Below, piece after piece: positions 1-11,224 of a DNA stretch of 42,500 bases. A program made the translations under genes and the position numbers. Within the stretch, counting starts at the first letter, position 1, and each line of letters starts with the position of its first letter. The DNA comes from Bigelowiella natans CCMP2755. Taxonomy: Eukaryota; Cercozoa; Chlorarachniophyceae. The notes beneath the pieces were generated by a model. It saw only the letters and a list, made by a program, of their open reading frames with translations. It ran no database searches and was not told the origin of the DNA. Location of the stretch: the NCBI GenBank assembly GCA_000320545.1, contig ADNK01000333.1, positions 1 to 42,500 on the forward strand. The letters run 5' to 3'.

Positions 1-286
1 AATTCAAACACACCTCTCATCATTCAATACGAAACATAACTCTGCTAAATAGCCCTCATATCCGCCAAAACACCCTTCCCCCCCCTCCCGCACTGATATG
101 CATAGGGAAATACTGCTTCTTATTCGAGCCGCTATACTCTATTGCAAAGCACGCTGTTTATGATGTGTGCTGCTGCAAAGGAGGGAGGAATACCTTGCTT
201 CTTCCCCCCCCCCTCTGCTGCTCCAGTCGCCTTCAGCCGATTGAATTTGTATGCCCCCAGTCCTTAAACAACCCACATTACATCAG

Positions 287-367
<81 letters not shown>

Positions 368-468
368 TAAATATTAACGTGTACGTTATTGGACGACTCT
401 ATCACCATCCAACACAACGAAGAAGAAGAAGAAGAAGAAGAAGAAGAAATGGCCACGTACACACATAC
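1..468. other. Microsatellite-rich stretch, no gene seen
   Basis: I see no convincing exon here. The stretch holds a compound microsatellite, GC then (CA)n then (TA)n, at about 287-361 and a (GAA)n tract at about 420-449. Short C runs lie near 78-85 and 205-213. Open frames across this stretch are created by the repeats themselves and carry no family motif. Confidence 0.6.
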
Positions 469-590
469 CCCACGCCACTGCATGCATCTCGATATCCTCC
501 GGAGACTCCGCCCCACTCTGAATTCTGCGCCGTTTGCGAACAGCACAGTGATTGAGAGTGCGGTCAGCGAGGTAGTCACTCAGCACAAAG
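469..590 (-). CDS. Possible exon of an unidentified minus-strand gene
   Basis: On the minus strand an AG acceptor (CTAG) precedes position 590 and a GT donor (GGTATGTG) follows 469. The frame between them is open and looks like natural protein. It contains VLSDYLADRTLNHCAVRKRR followed by an acidic segment ending ESPEDIEMHAVAWG. The D-x-L-x-x-x-x-L-x-H-C pattern with a following basic patch is loosely like the last helix of a TAF10-type histone fold, but that is a weak resemblance and I do not assign it. It may be a downstream exon of the gene starting at 2554 or belong to another gene. A shadow frame in the same place is also open, so the frame choice is uncertain. Confidence 0.3.
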
Positions 591-1207
591 CTAGCACGGC
601 AGAATCACCCAAAAACCCCACCTGAACACATAGCCCTTTGGCAGTTTCGCAGCGGCCGTTCCAAATGCTAGCGGTGCCGATCTAAGTCGTTTTCGAAGGT
701 GCAGAAGGGGGGATGAAGAGAAGGGAAAGGAGGGGATGAAACCTCATGCTCACGCGTGCTGGTAGAGTTCTAACACTATGATAGCACGATGCGTGCACTA
801 TTCCCCACCACCGTATCGTTAGTTTATTTTGATTGTATGAGGTGTAAATATACGGGGGAGGGGGGGGGGGGACATCGCTGCTGGGAACAGCTCAATATAT
901 CAGGATGATGGCGCTCATGCGGAATCACGATTGTTTCGCATTTGCTTCAGTCTTTCAGCTGGTGATTAGCGCTTGCTTTTGCGTGTATATTGGTGATTGT
1001 GGGCTGCGCATTTGGCAGGGCGCGGCCCGAGAGGGGGGGGGCTGATAGCGTATCATTCGCTAGTCGTACCCATCATCAATGCCGAAGAGGATGCTTCCGA
1101 CTGAATAAACGCAATTGAATATAATCACAACACATAGACAAAGAAGATCTCTCTCTCTCTTTCTCTCCATCTTTCTTTCAGATGTAAAAAGACACAAACA
1201 CACATAT

Positions 1208-1242
<35 letters not shown>

Positions 1243-1768
1243 TATATTTTATATGAAGATAGAAATGTGTCATCGTAAGTAATTTGCAAATGTAGTCGCT
1301 CATAGGAAAACAATTCCACGTTTGAAACATCGTCCATGCTTCATAGCACAGCAGTGCTGCCATTCGATTTCTCGTAACGAAGGAAATAACTATCCAACCC
1401 CCCGCCCCCCCCCCTCTCGTTACAGACGTGCAGTACGATTGTCCAGTTCTACTCGATATCGTTATTTTGGGGAGAGGCGGAGGGAGGGGGAGGGGGGAAA
1501 AGGAATACCAAATGATAACTAAGTAACCTGGGGAGGAAGATGATGGCACGATGCATGTAGAGCCAAGGTCCCCCTGATATTGTAACAAAGGATTTATTTC
1601 AATGAAAATAAAACTGATGAGTACTAGACTTTGACATATGTAGAAGAAGACTAGGTAGTTGTGCTTCGACTCTCATCGGATTATCGTCCTCCCCCACCTT
1701 CTCCATTTTCCTCCTCCTCCTCTCCTCCTCCTCCTCCTTCTCCTTCTACTTCTTCTTCTCGTTATAAC
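591..1768. other. Unresolved intron or spacer sequence
   Basis: This stretch lies downstream (minus strand) of two probable exons at 1769-2554 and upstream of a possible exon at 469-590, so it probably holds introns and further exons of that gene. One weak candidate lies near 1540-1580, bounded by TATCAG and GGTTAC on the minus strand. I could not extend it with any family motif. G runs near 868-879, 1033-1040 and 1400-1414, a CT tract near 1149-1162 and a (TA)n tract at 1209-1239 are present. Confidence 0.4.
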
Positions 1769-2554
1769 CTTAAACTGACAGGCCTCAACCACGTAGTCTT
1801 TGTATTCTCCGGAGAGCTCGTTGATTCGCTCCATCTCTCCCTTCTTCACGATATGCACCTTTGTTTATTGTAAAGATGTGCGCGTGTGTGGTGGTAGTTG
1901 TGGGGGGGGGAGTGTCTGCCCTAGTATTCGCGTGTGTGCGGGTGTTTGCGTGAGTACGCGTGTATGTTCGCACGTATATATACATATATCATTGGTGTAC
2001 AAATGCCCACGCATAGCCGCTCTGTTTTCGCCATCATTCTAATTTTTTTTAGCAGTGAAACAACAGCGCGGCCTTACCGGTATCACAGTACGATCTCCAG
2101 CATCTGTAGTGAAGATGTCCTTCACTTTCACATCGAAGGACGCCTTCCCCATTCCCCCAGTAGCCGTCGCAGCAGAGGCCAATGACCTCCTCTTCCCCAA
2201 TAGCGCGGTGGGCTCGACTGAGAACCGTTGCTGCAGAGGATGGGGGGGTGACGACTGGGCGGCGAACGATGAGTGCTTTGGCGACGATGACAAGGAAGAG
2301 GAGGGAGGAAAGGCGCGTAGGGAATTTAATGCGCTAGGCCGATAACGGCGGCTACCAGCTACCACTCTTTTTGCGGAGCATGAACGCTGTCCTAACCATG
2401 CCTTGGCAGGTAGGCTAGTCCTCCTGAACATCATCACTTGCGAGAGGGCGATAAGGAGAATAAGGATCGCTGGGAAGAAGAGGGGGGAGGCGCCGATGGA
2501 GAAGCAACGTTTGCCTAACATTAGGGTCGCGGTGGAAATGTATGTCAGAGTCAC
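1769..2554 (-). CDS. 5' part of an unidentified gene with a hydrophobic N-terminal targeting region
   Basis: Exon 1 (2554-2078) and exon 2 (1858-1769) join in phase 0 at CCG|GTAAGG and AAAG|GTG. The first roughly 40 residues have a hydrophobic stretch (LFFPAILILLIALS) followed by a Ser/Ala/Arg-rich, acid-poor region of about 90 residues. That is how signal-anchor or organelle-targeting leaders look. Mature-like sequence begins near FDVKVKDIFTTDAGDRTVIP and runs into VKKGEMERINELSGEYKDYV. I do not recognise the family and the 3' end is unresolved. The start is 246 bp from the divergent rhomboid gene at 2800, so the two may share a promoter. Plus-strand frames over exon 1 are shorter and unsupported, though the exon has no family match to confirm it. 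Confidence 0.45.
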
Positions 2555-2799
2555 GCAAGCTTTGGGAGGGGGAGAGGGAGAGTACGTGACGCTGAAGCGA
2601 GTGGCATAGGGTCACGAGGTCTTCGAGAGGTGTTGTTTCGCGTGTTTCCATTTAGGAAAAATCTATTAAGATATTATTCCGATGTTTCGTCTCCAAAGCG
2701 ATTTTTAAGTACTTGAAGCTATGGGAGGTAAATATCCTTGTCGCAGCTTTATTATTCTCCAATGTTTTTGCTATTATATCGCATTCAAAGCCGTAAATA
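2555..2799. promoter_or_regulatory. Short divergent intergenic region
   Basis: This gap of about 245 bp separates the predicted start of the minus-strand gene at 2554 from the rhomboid start at 2800. It must contain the rhomboid promoter and possibly that of its neighbour. It is AT-rich near 2650-2790, and an in-frame TAA lies just upstream of the rhomboid ATG. No specific binding motif is recognised. Confidence 0.35.
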
Positions 2800-3830
2800 A
2801 TGCAGAAATCGAAGGCGTTTTGCTATTGTTGTAGCAGTTGTTGCGGAGACCAGGAGCCTTCTCCCTCCCGGCAGACAAGGAAAGAGAAAGATGGCATACC
2901 AGCAGAGACGGCGGAGGAACCGGGGGGGGATAGACCCCACGCTTATGCTCCTTCTAATGAAGGTGGGTGGGAATTCACCAATCCTAGCGAGGGATGGATT
3001 GCTGTGAGTTGTGATGTGTGTTGTGTTGCTCTGCCAACTGATCTTTACTTCCTTGTTCTCCCATTCTTGTCCCAATCTTCCCTTGCCGCTCAGCTCTTTG
3101 CACAGGTCCAGCAGATGCCATACAAGCCACCGGCGACACTCTTTATCATGGGCGTCAACATCGCGGGTAAGGCCATCATTCTGCATGTGGGGCAAGAACC
3201 GTGAGCTGTTTCTAATTGCCAGCAACCTCTTCCATCGTATTGATAAGCGACGGTGCATTTAATGAATGGTGAACAGTCCATCTGAACGACACGCTCATTC
3301 CCTTCTCAATTTCGAGCGTCTGTTTGCATCCAGCGCAGGTGTCTACGTAAACAATCGTGTGGTGGTAGGGCAGCGATACTACCACCAGTGTGAGCATATA
3401 TTTCATTCTCTAAAAGAAGAAAAGGAGAAACCTCGCGAGACTGGAAATCAACCGTCGCCACGAGTTTTAGGGTGTTGCGCTCTCACTAGACCTGAACTTT
3501 TAGTCACATTTTTGTATTTGCTGTGTGGTATAAAGATTCTCTTCGGGTGGGACCTGAAACGATTAGTGTTAAGGTAGGCATATTTTGATGCTGTACTATG
3601 ATGGTAAAGCAGCGTGTAAACAGCCCTTCTCACTGCAATCGCTCGCGACATCTGACTTGGTTAATACTCCCATATCCAAACTCTTTCTTCCAGCGCCTTC
3701 GTGCATGCAGACGACTATCATTTGGTATAAGCACTGAGTAGAAGATGAGCAAGTGTGTTATGGTGATGATGATGGTGTTGCTTCACAAGAGATAACGCAT
3801 GATACGTGTACCAGCGCCGTTCAAACTTGG

Positions 3831-3874
<44 letters not shown>

Positions 3875-3898
3875 GAATAAATTCTTCACTGATTATGG

Positions 3899-3932
<34 letters not shown>

Positions 3933-4042
3933 CCTACCACGCTTTTTAGTACTACAACATGTCGTCTCTCCTTTGGTAAGTTTCGATTCATCTTCAGAAG
4001 ACACTCGTACACGCAAAATGCAGCGAGAGAGAGGGAGGGGGA

Positions 4043-4086
<44 letters not shown>

Positions 4087-4463
4087 GATGACTCTTGCAC
4101 TTTGCGGTATGTGCGAACGATACGCAAAGCGCAGCTGCATGAGGCGTGTTTGCTGACTGATCATATCAAATATGCAAGGAAAGGAGCTCAACTGGAACAA
4201 ACAAACGGAACCGAGGTGATGTGTGTGTTGGGGGAGGGGGGGGGGGAAGTCATTTTGAATGAAGTAAGTAATAGCCTTGGCGAAGGAAGTGTATGCGCTC
4301 ATTAATTAAATTTTAATATCAAGGAGTTTTTGAAGATGTCGGCGTTTCTTCTCCTTGGTTCTCACGTTATCTACGTGCTCGTGGCCTGGTTGGTCTTATT
4401 CGTCGTTATCATCAGCATCATCATCATAATCATCACCCCATGAAGTGCAGGCCACACACAACT

Positions 4464-4518
<55 letters not shown>

Positions 4519-5501
4519 TCCAATGTTTCAGCGAACAATATAATCGCGGGACATAATTTCATCGGAAAGCTCTCCATTAGCACGTGTTAACAAAAATCCC
4601 CAATTTCTCGATCGAGATCTAACCGCAGCTCTTTTTCTTCTTCTTCTTCTTCTTCTTCTTCTTCTTCTTCTTGTTATTATTGCCTATCATTACCCAATAG
4701 GATTTTGTCCATGTTGGGAGTCTTCTCAGCGACGATGCAGACGTGTGCGGTATGTCGCAACCGCAGCGGATATATCCACCCTAGGTTAGTTATTCTTGAC
4801 GTGCTTTCATCTCGTCCCGCCAAAAGGTTGGATACTCTGCGGTGCTATTCGGCTACAAGATGGTCCTTAACTATAACTCGCCCAGTTTAAGCAGCTTCTA
4901 TGGAATGATGGGTGAGTTTCAATCTTGAACATCTTCTCGTGCCGCGCTAGCCATGCGAGTGTGAGCCGTACCACCGGCAAAGTAGGAGGATTTTGGTGAT
5001 CTCGACCGCTCCGCGAGTTAAGTCTTTTGCGGCTGGCTTTTCGCCGTTTCAGAGAGAATTTCACCGATGATGCTTCCCCGTAGTGATCACGAGAACCTTT
5101 TCTTTGTTGGTGGACAAAGAGCGCTCGCGGGGTGCTATTCTTCTCGTTGCGGGTTGTTAACGTACTTTGTCTTTGCCTAGTCCCTCTGAAGTACATGTGC
5201 TGGGTGGAGCTGGTGCTCATCTCCATCATCACGCCAAATGCATCATTTCTCGGCCACTTGTGTGGGATTTTGGCTGGTATGATGACTTGCGGGACTAGCC
5301 TCAGAATGTCGTCGTGCAGTCGATTGCAGGAAGGAGGGGGGGGGGGGGGGGGAGGTTGGAAGAAGCAGACGAAGTGTTTTATGCCTTCTCAAAGCTGCTT
5401 GGTGTTGTGTAGGTCTATGTTATCTGAAGAAGGAGGCGATTTTGTCTACCCTTGGAATTCGGTCGGCTTCAAGTAGTCTAGAGAATCGGAACCATGCATG
5501 A
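2800..5501 (+). CDS. Rhomboid-family intramembrane protease, RHBDD1/RHBDL4-like
   Basis: Eleven exons join in phase: 2800-3003, 3094-3166, 3339-3387, 3694-3724, 3950-3975, 4179-4215, 4324-4388, 4701-4749, 4827-4911, 5181-5276 and 5413-5501 (TGA). The protein is about 275 residues. A Cys-rich N-terminus (CYCCSSCC) leads to PYKPPATLFIMGVNIAG, the first membrane helix. Next come AFVHADDYHLYYNMSSLLWK, matching the conserved H-x-x-D-x-x-H-L-x-N-M segment, then TCAVGYSAVLFGYK with the presumed catalytic Ser, then MCWVELVLISIITPNASFL and GHLCGILAG with the catalytic His. RHBDD1-class enzymes cleave membrane proteins, mostly in the ER, and help in quality control. The Ser motif reads GYSA rather than GxSG. 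A short exon between 3166 and 3339 may be missing. An in-frame stop just upstream fixes the start. Confidence 0.88.
3833..4084. repeat. Microsatellites in rhomboid introns: (TA)n, (GT)n, (GA)n
   Basis: (TA)n fills about 3833-3872 and (GT)n about 3899-3931, both in the intron before the short exon at 3950-3975. (GA)n fills about 4024-4084 in the next intron. They give rise to spurious open frames on both strands. Confidence 0.9.
4464..4672. repeat. (CA)n-(TA)n and (TTC)n tracts in a rhomboid intron
   Basis: A compound (CA)n/(TA)n tract covers about 4464-4512 and a (TTC)n tract about 4635-4672. Both sit in the intron between exons ending 4388 and starting 4701. The (TTC)n tract ends 28 bases before the acceptor and may act as a polypyrimidine tract. 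Confidence 0.85.
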
Positions 5502-6897
5502 AATCTGATCTTCCAACCTGATGGTGCCGGCAGCGCTCGTAGCATATACAGAGTAGAGGGGATTCCAGGACGTTCCGAATTGAACTTGCAACTTGACCTT
5601 ATTAAACTACTTAATCATACAATGTATATATATTATATATAATATTTATACGTGCAATTAGAGCATCGAGGATACAGCGAGGCAATCTGCGCCCCCCCCC
5701 GCCGCGTACTGGGTTCCAACAGCAACACAATGTCAGTGAATCGATTCGTTCTTAATCTCCCTAATAAAGCACATCTTCCTATACGTGCAAATATGCGTTG
5801 AAATGGAGGGGGGGGGGGGGGGGAGAGCGCGGAAGGAGAGAGATCAGTTTCGAGACACCCAGCCTTATCGCTGTAGCTAGCATTGAGTACCCACGATTTT
5901 CATCATTGATGTTGGAGAGAGTATAACACGTAATATGGCACGTGTAGTTTCTGATTGCGTTGTGCTTGTGTTTTGTGTTGTGTTTGTATGTGTGTGGGGG
6001 GGGAGGGGGGGGATTGGGGGCTGTACATATATGGTTTTGATGATACCTGTTATAATGTAACAGCGGTGGCGCAACTAGTGAATGCTTAAGATGGGGCGAT
6101 ATATCTTATGTGAGCAAAATCTGGCAGAAATTAGACGACCAACTAAAGGAAGCTCGAAACTTTTTTATGTCAACTACAAGACTACACGACGCCATCAGCT
6201 CGCACATGTAAAATCATTTCCAATGTGGCGCAAACATCATGTTTTCACGTCCAAAGCGTCTAGCTAAAGGCAACGAAAGACACGTGTATATATTTTATAA
6301 ACTTAGTATAAATATACTTAGTCTCTAACTCAACCAATGATGATTAAACTCCGGCAAAATACGCAAATCTGGAAATGCCAGAAAAGCCCTTGGTTTTGCA
6401 TGTAAATGTGTGGCGTGATATGCTAGTTCGTGGCTTTGTGAAGCATTGCTCATGCCCACTACATGTCACTAGACATTCTCCATTGAGCGTACGAAAGCGT
6501 GGATAATCGCATTATTCAACACGCAAAGCAAACAGTTACTAAAGCTTTATGAAAGCGCAGTAATAATGGCTGCCGATCCGGACTACATGGCGCACATGCT
6601 AGCATGTTCGGGCATGTCACACAGATCTTTTGATGGCAATGTTTTATATTAACAAATGTTTGTCTGCACAAGTAGCATCGATTACCATGTTGTAGTGCTT
6701 TTTTGAGTGACCTATCCATCTTCCTTTTTTGAACCTTCCTGCAGCAAATAATGCAATTGGCAACCATTATGCCCCGCAACTACTTCCTCGTATTGCTTAT
6801 AATACGCAATAATCATTTAGTATCTTTGCCAGCAGCGAGATGGAGCCTTGTTTCTAAATCCCCCGTCGGTACAGATAGTCAGGCCTGGGCGGATTGA
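5502..6897. other. Convergent spacer, no supported gene
   Basis: This lies between the stops of the rhomboid (+) and acetyltransferase (-) genes. It holds G runs near 5811-5822 and 5997-6013 and an AT-rich block near 5620-5655. An 87-codon minus-strand frame at 6779-6516 has paired cysteines (CIIC, CYLC, CVTC, CAPC) but no recognisable domain, no intron evidence and no neighbour to support it. I treat it as chance unless transcripts say otherwise. Confidence 0.5.
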
Positions 6898-8421
6898 TTA
6901 CTTATCTTCTTCGCGTTGCTTGCGTTTAAGGGCCATCGAGCACTGAAACCAGGTGTCTTTCCCTGTTTGTGATTTCAATGCAGCAGCAAGATTCCGTGAA
7001 TCAACGATCCGTCAAAACGGGAGATCCCGCAGCATTCCTCTATGCTCTCGTTCTACACTGTCCAACGCAAACAACGACATCACTACTACCGTGAACAACG
7101 TCCGACTCCCCATCGATCATGAAGCCGCCTGCTCCATAGAAGCCCAGCAGGTGCTGCTTTGCTAGGAGGAGGATTCGTTTCACCTGTGGATGGATCAACA
7201 AGATGTCGGCGTCGCGCCAATGACAATGAATGCTGCGAATTAGACTTGGTTCTGCGAATACGTAATGAAGGTCGATCTGCTGACTCTCTTCTCTCTTTTG
7301 CCAACACGCCATGGCTAGGGCTGTGGCTCGCAGAGAAACAGGGAAGCGTAATAGGCGATTTAGCTTTTCTTCAACTTTAAAAATAAAAATTATCTTTTTT
7401 TTGAATTCTTAGAATCTTGTGTCAAATCTCTGAAAGCGGTATGGACGTTGTTGGACGTCACGCGCGCATTTTATGCTGCTGCTCGGATGGTAGCAAACCT
7501 GTGGCTTTCGACTAGTAATTCTTCGGACGTATTCCTATCCATACCACGAATGAATGAATGCTGCGATGCAGTGCTGCTGCTGCTGCTGCTCGAGATGGGG
7601 AGCAATACAGGGCGGGGTTTCTCTACATGCTTCCGACGAGTAGCATTTTGCATAATTATCATATGCACAGATGACGACCGTCTTCGGAGCGCGATAATTA
7701 TCCTTCCCGCATTGGCACATGCGTGTCATCATCGCCCGCACTCAATCACACTGTTATGGCATCACATGCAGCATTCTACCCTGAGCATGGAAGAGCCATA
7801 GCCGTTTCGACGGAGCGTATTAGAAATCACAACTGAGTGTATGCACAGCGTCGCTCCCTATTGATTGATAACGGCAATGGTTGTTATGGTGGTTTGTGGT
7901 GATAAGGGGAGGCGCGGCTCAGAGCTATGCTGCTGGTGCCACGTTCACGTGAGAAATGATAACGATGATGAGTTGTGGTTGGGGGGTTACGACCTGTGGG
8001 TCGTGTTTACTCATTGAGTCATGAGTCAGATTTTTTTCGTCGCTGGTGAGAGTGCCGTTGATAAAGCCAATGACCTCCTCCCCGATCATCGCGACCTTAG
8101 AGGAAAATAATCGTGACAAACTTGGCCACACAAAAGCTTTCTGAGGGATGAAAGAGTAGGATCTCTGTACCAAGAAGAAATCCGAGGCGTTTTGAATCCG
8201 CATCATCAGCGATTTGGCGCTGGCCGCTTCATCTGTTGGTTATGGCTATGAGACGTTTTTGATTCGCAAAATGATGGAAGTGGTCGACATCTCGTACCGG
8301 GGGGATAAGAACGCGTCTCCATGTGATAGAGAGGTTCGAAGTCCTTTTCCTCCGCACACCGGTAGTTTAGCTTTATCCTCTGATGCGCGCACACAGTCAT
8401 CTGTGTGCATGCCGCCCCCAT
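6898..8421 (-). CDS. AANAT-like GNAT-family N-acetyltransferase
   Basis: Seven minus-strand exons join in phase: 8421-8298, 8232-8171, 8095-7994, 7857-7780, 7534-7499, 7183-7090 and 6962-6898 (TAA), for about 186 residues. The N-terminal strand YRCAEEKDFEPLYHMETRSY is followed by PPDEAASAKSLMMRIQNA, a hallmark of arylalkylamine N-acetyltransferases. Next come EEVIGFINGTLTS, LTHDSMSKHDP, LCIHSVVISNTLRRNGYGSS (the acetyl-CoA loop, R-R-N-G-Y-G), EYVRRI, KRILLLAKQHLLGFYGAGGF and VVHGKDTWF, which is the usual C-terminal motif. The enzyme should move acetyl from acetyl-CoA to an arylalkylamine or polyamine, in the cytosol. It resembles the non-vertebrate AANAT type. Substrate cannot be read from sequence. 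The start could also be the Met at residue 8. The gene is divergent from the PH-domain gene. Confidence 0.88.
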
Positions 8422-8864
8422 CTCTTGATAGTCGGAGTAGTTCCTGGTAGATTTGTGTGTGTTCGTATGTGGGAAGGGCGAGTCCTTCGTTGTGTCTTAC
8501 AAATCTCATTCATTAGTCGCAATAGTCTAGTAGCGGACATAATCCATTGTCGCACATCACAAAACAAAGCCATTTTTGATTTTTCCAACTGCAGTCACAA
8601 CGACAGGCATAGCTTCAAGTCGCAAGAGAAGATTCACATCAGACATTGGAGCCATTTCCCGCAGGATTTCAGGGTTTTCACTGCATTTCTTTTTTTCTAA
8701 GTCAATTTCAATTACAAGAATGCGTCAATAAAACGGGTTTACCGTAAGATTAAAACCGCATGGATTTCTTACCATCGAATAGCCAGTTACGGCGAAACGC
8801 CGAAACGCCAGAGCCCCCACCAGCTCTGGTAATATCCGAAAATATTCAACCGGCGTGAGCACAG
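8422..8864. promoter_or_regulatory. Divergent intergenic region
   Basis: About 440 bp separate the acetyltransferase start (-) from the PH-domain start (+). A repeated GGCGAAACGCCGAAACGCC motif is seen at about 8791-8809, shortly before the PH start codon. No known factor site is claimed. Confidence 0.3.
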
Positions 8865-9544
8865 ATGGCGGAGGAGAGAGTTTCTGGGTTCAACACAACG
8901 AACTCCATATTCAAGAAAAAGAGGAATCAGCAGTCCGGCTATCTTCGCAAAAGAGGATCGCTAAACCCGGTCTACAGACGTCGATACTTTGAGCTATCGG
9001 GCGACAAACTTAATTATTATGCCAGCTCTAGCGGAGAGATTAAAGGTTCCATCGATCTCTCCGAGGCAGATGTGCTGGCGGAATGGAACAAGTTCCGGTA
9101 AAAAAGATCCTACTAATATATTTCATCGAATTTGGATTGACGGGTTCTCTCATATAAATCGATACCTTTCCCTGGTGTGCATACTAAAGGTTTAAGGTAA
9201 CTCAAAAGGGGAGCAAGCGGACCTTCAAGCTTCGCGCAGACGATGAAGATGAATTCTGCGTACGAACAACATTGAATTTGACAATTTTAATATCTTAGGC
9301 ATTCACTGAATTTTTGCTCAGAGTATTGTACTCAAAAGTGTTTGGTGGCTTGTGAAGGGCATTAAAAATCGTTTGGTTGTATCGTAAGCAGCCGACTTTC
9401 TTTGTAGGATTGGATATCCGCTATGCGTAAAATCTCCGGGATCAAAATTCGGGATTTTGATGAAGATTCTCAGGATGAAGGAGAGAATTTGACCCACATT
9501 TGGATGAAGAAAAAGTCTTGCTCGGTAAAATGTCTTCCACATTC

Positions 9545-9592
<48 letters not shown>

Positions 9593-10321
9593 GATGGAGG
9601 GGGGGGGGGGGATGAAACTATTGACCTTTATCTACCTCTATAATCTCTCTCAGTGTACGTGTGTGTGCGTGTGTGTAGAATTTGAGCCAGAAAATAGCGA
9701 CCAATTTTCTCCAAAAATAAAAATTTCTACATTGAAATCATCAAACTCGAAAATCTTTCCATAGAGAAACACGTGAGCCAAACAATATATCCTTGCGTGT
9801 TCGATGTCTCGATCTGATATAGAGCTTTCATCGCACAGACACATGGCCTTGTTGTCGTTCCAGAGAGCATGGGTAGCAGAAGACAGACTGAAGTACTGAA
9901 AATGAATGAGGAGGATGATGAAGAAGATGGTGAAGATGAAGCCAGTGATTTCAAGCTGCAAAACGGTTCAGAAGATAGTGTCGATACTGATGAAGAAGTA
10001 TTGCCCCGGGACACCGACGGAAAAGGTGCAGAAGAGAGATCTCGAGAGATTGAAGGCGCCGGTAGCCGCCCCAAGGCAGAACATAATAGTGATGGCGTGA
10101 TATCATCAAGTAAGGATATAAATAAGGAATTAGATACTTCTCGATCTGCAGAGGCCCACAACAATAGCAGTCGTCTTAGAGAAGCCAAAAGCAACAACAA
10201 CATTGAGACAACGAGAGACACAGCTGGAGAAGCACCATGGACGACCGCTGAAAGAGAAAAAGTAGAAATGAAGACTAGTTCAGCAGCAAACCAAGAAAAG
10301 CCACATGATACAACAACGTAA
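8865..10321 (+). CDS. PH-domain protein with an acidic, disordered C-terminal tail
   Basis: Four exons join in phase: 8865-9097, 9190-9259, 9408-9524 and 9866-10321 (TAA), about 291 residues. The PH fold spans about residues 22-115. SGYLRKRGSLNPVYRRRYFE gives strands 1-2, LNYYAS and GSIDLSEADV follow, then FKVTQKGSKRTFKLRAD, and the C-terminal helix carries the invariant Trp in DWISAMRKISG. Basic residues in the strand 1-2 loop would suit phosphoinositide binding, which is inferred and not shown. The tail is acidic (NEEDDEEDGEDEASD) and then rich in Ser, Asn, Glu and Lys, so probably disordered. The last acceptor could be two bases earlier, but only 9866 keeps the frame. The third intron contains (GA)n at 9549-9587 and a G run. 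Confidence 0.85.
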
Positions 10322-11224
10322 TATTTCTTCATGGGAGGAGAAGTTCCCGCACTAATCTTCATGAACGATTATAACGAAAAGGTGGGGATAAGTCGAACAA
10401 TGTACTGTAAAGGATGAACAGATCGATCCATCCAACCCGACTGTGGAAAAATGATGCATCGTGCAACTCCTAGAAGCTGATGAGCGATGCTGTGTAGTAC
10501 ACGCTACATGCTAACAATACATGCTGTGGATTGCTAGATTCCTAGCTAGCCAGATTGGCAGATGCACGCTCATGCATGCGCTCGGCCATTGCTAGATCGG
10601 TGCCCGCTCGCATGCATGGGACGTGTATGCCTGAATGCTCGAAGTGAATGCGCTTTTTAGTGACGGATGCGTAGTTCATGTGTGCGGCGGCTACAATTGA
10701 GTGTGTGCGTTGCGCAGTGTGCGCGCTCGGCTGCTCGCTAGCTAGCTAGCTCGTGTCGGCGTGTGTGTAACATGTGCACAAGCATGCATGCATGTGTTGG
10801 TGTGCGCATGCAGATGGTCATTTATTGCGCGCATAGTACGCACCTCTGCACGTGTCATCATACGCACAAATGTTCATCTGTACATGCGGCATGACGTGAA
10901 CGAAGGATGAATGTAGTTCGCAATCAACCCATGAATGAATGAAGTGGTGGAGGGTCCTCCGAGGGTTGGAGCTCCATTTCCCATTGATTTTCGCCGAGAC
11001 GACTTGTTTTTGTTCATGTCGCACTTCGAGAAACAACCAGACATCGCAAATCCCTCCGTTATTTTCCGGTTACTGCAACAATGCCGATTTTTACGAACGA
11101 TAGGGAAAATAAGGATGTCGCAGAGTGCAAATCGCAGCTCAATTCTGCATTGCTCTTCCGAAATTTAAGAATCCGTTGAATCGGCCCCCCCTCGCCCTAG
11201 GCACCCTCCCAGGAATATCGAACC
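10322..11224. other. Spacer rich in palindromes and alternating purine-pyrimidine runs
   Basis: No exon is supported. From about 10440 to 10880 the sequence is crowded with TGCATGCA, GCTAGC, GCGCGC and CACGTG-like palindromes, including a GCTAGCTAGCTAGC run near 10736-10750. Microsatellites are absent. The texture is shared with other spacers in this window. Confidence 0.5.

Noticed and set aside
283-579. Frames through (CA)n, (TA)n and (GAA)n encoding YIYI, HTHT or EEEE runs
   Set aside because: Created by microsatellites. The same applies near 3753-4305, 14119, 15985, 17399, 18531, 32737 and 33321.
2785-3258. 157-codon minus-strand frame
   Set aside because: Shadow of the first two rhomboid exons.
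4867-5232. 121-codon minus-strand frame with natural-looking composition
   Set aside because: It overlaps exon 5181-5276 of the plus-strand rhomboid, whose CWVEL...GHLCG motifs and phased introns are decisive.
6516-6779. Cys-rich 87-codon minus-strand frame
   Set aside because: Cysteine pairs are suggestive, but spacing fits no known zinc domain and there is no gene context.
7086-7307. Minus-strand frame reading LVDPSTGETNPPPSKAAPAG
   Set aside because: It looks plausible alone, but the other minus frame there encodes the AANAT motif LLAKQHLLGFYGAGGF and joins in phase to the next exons.
9727-10362. 211-codon minus-strand frame, Ser/Leu-rich
   Set aside because: Antisense shadow of the acidic tail exon of the PH-domain gene.
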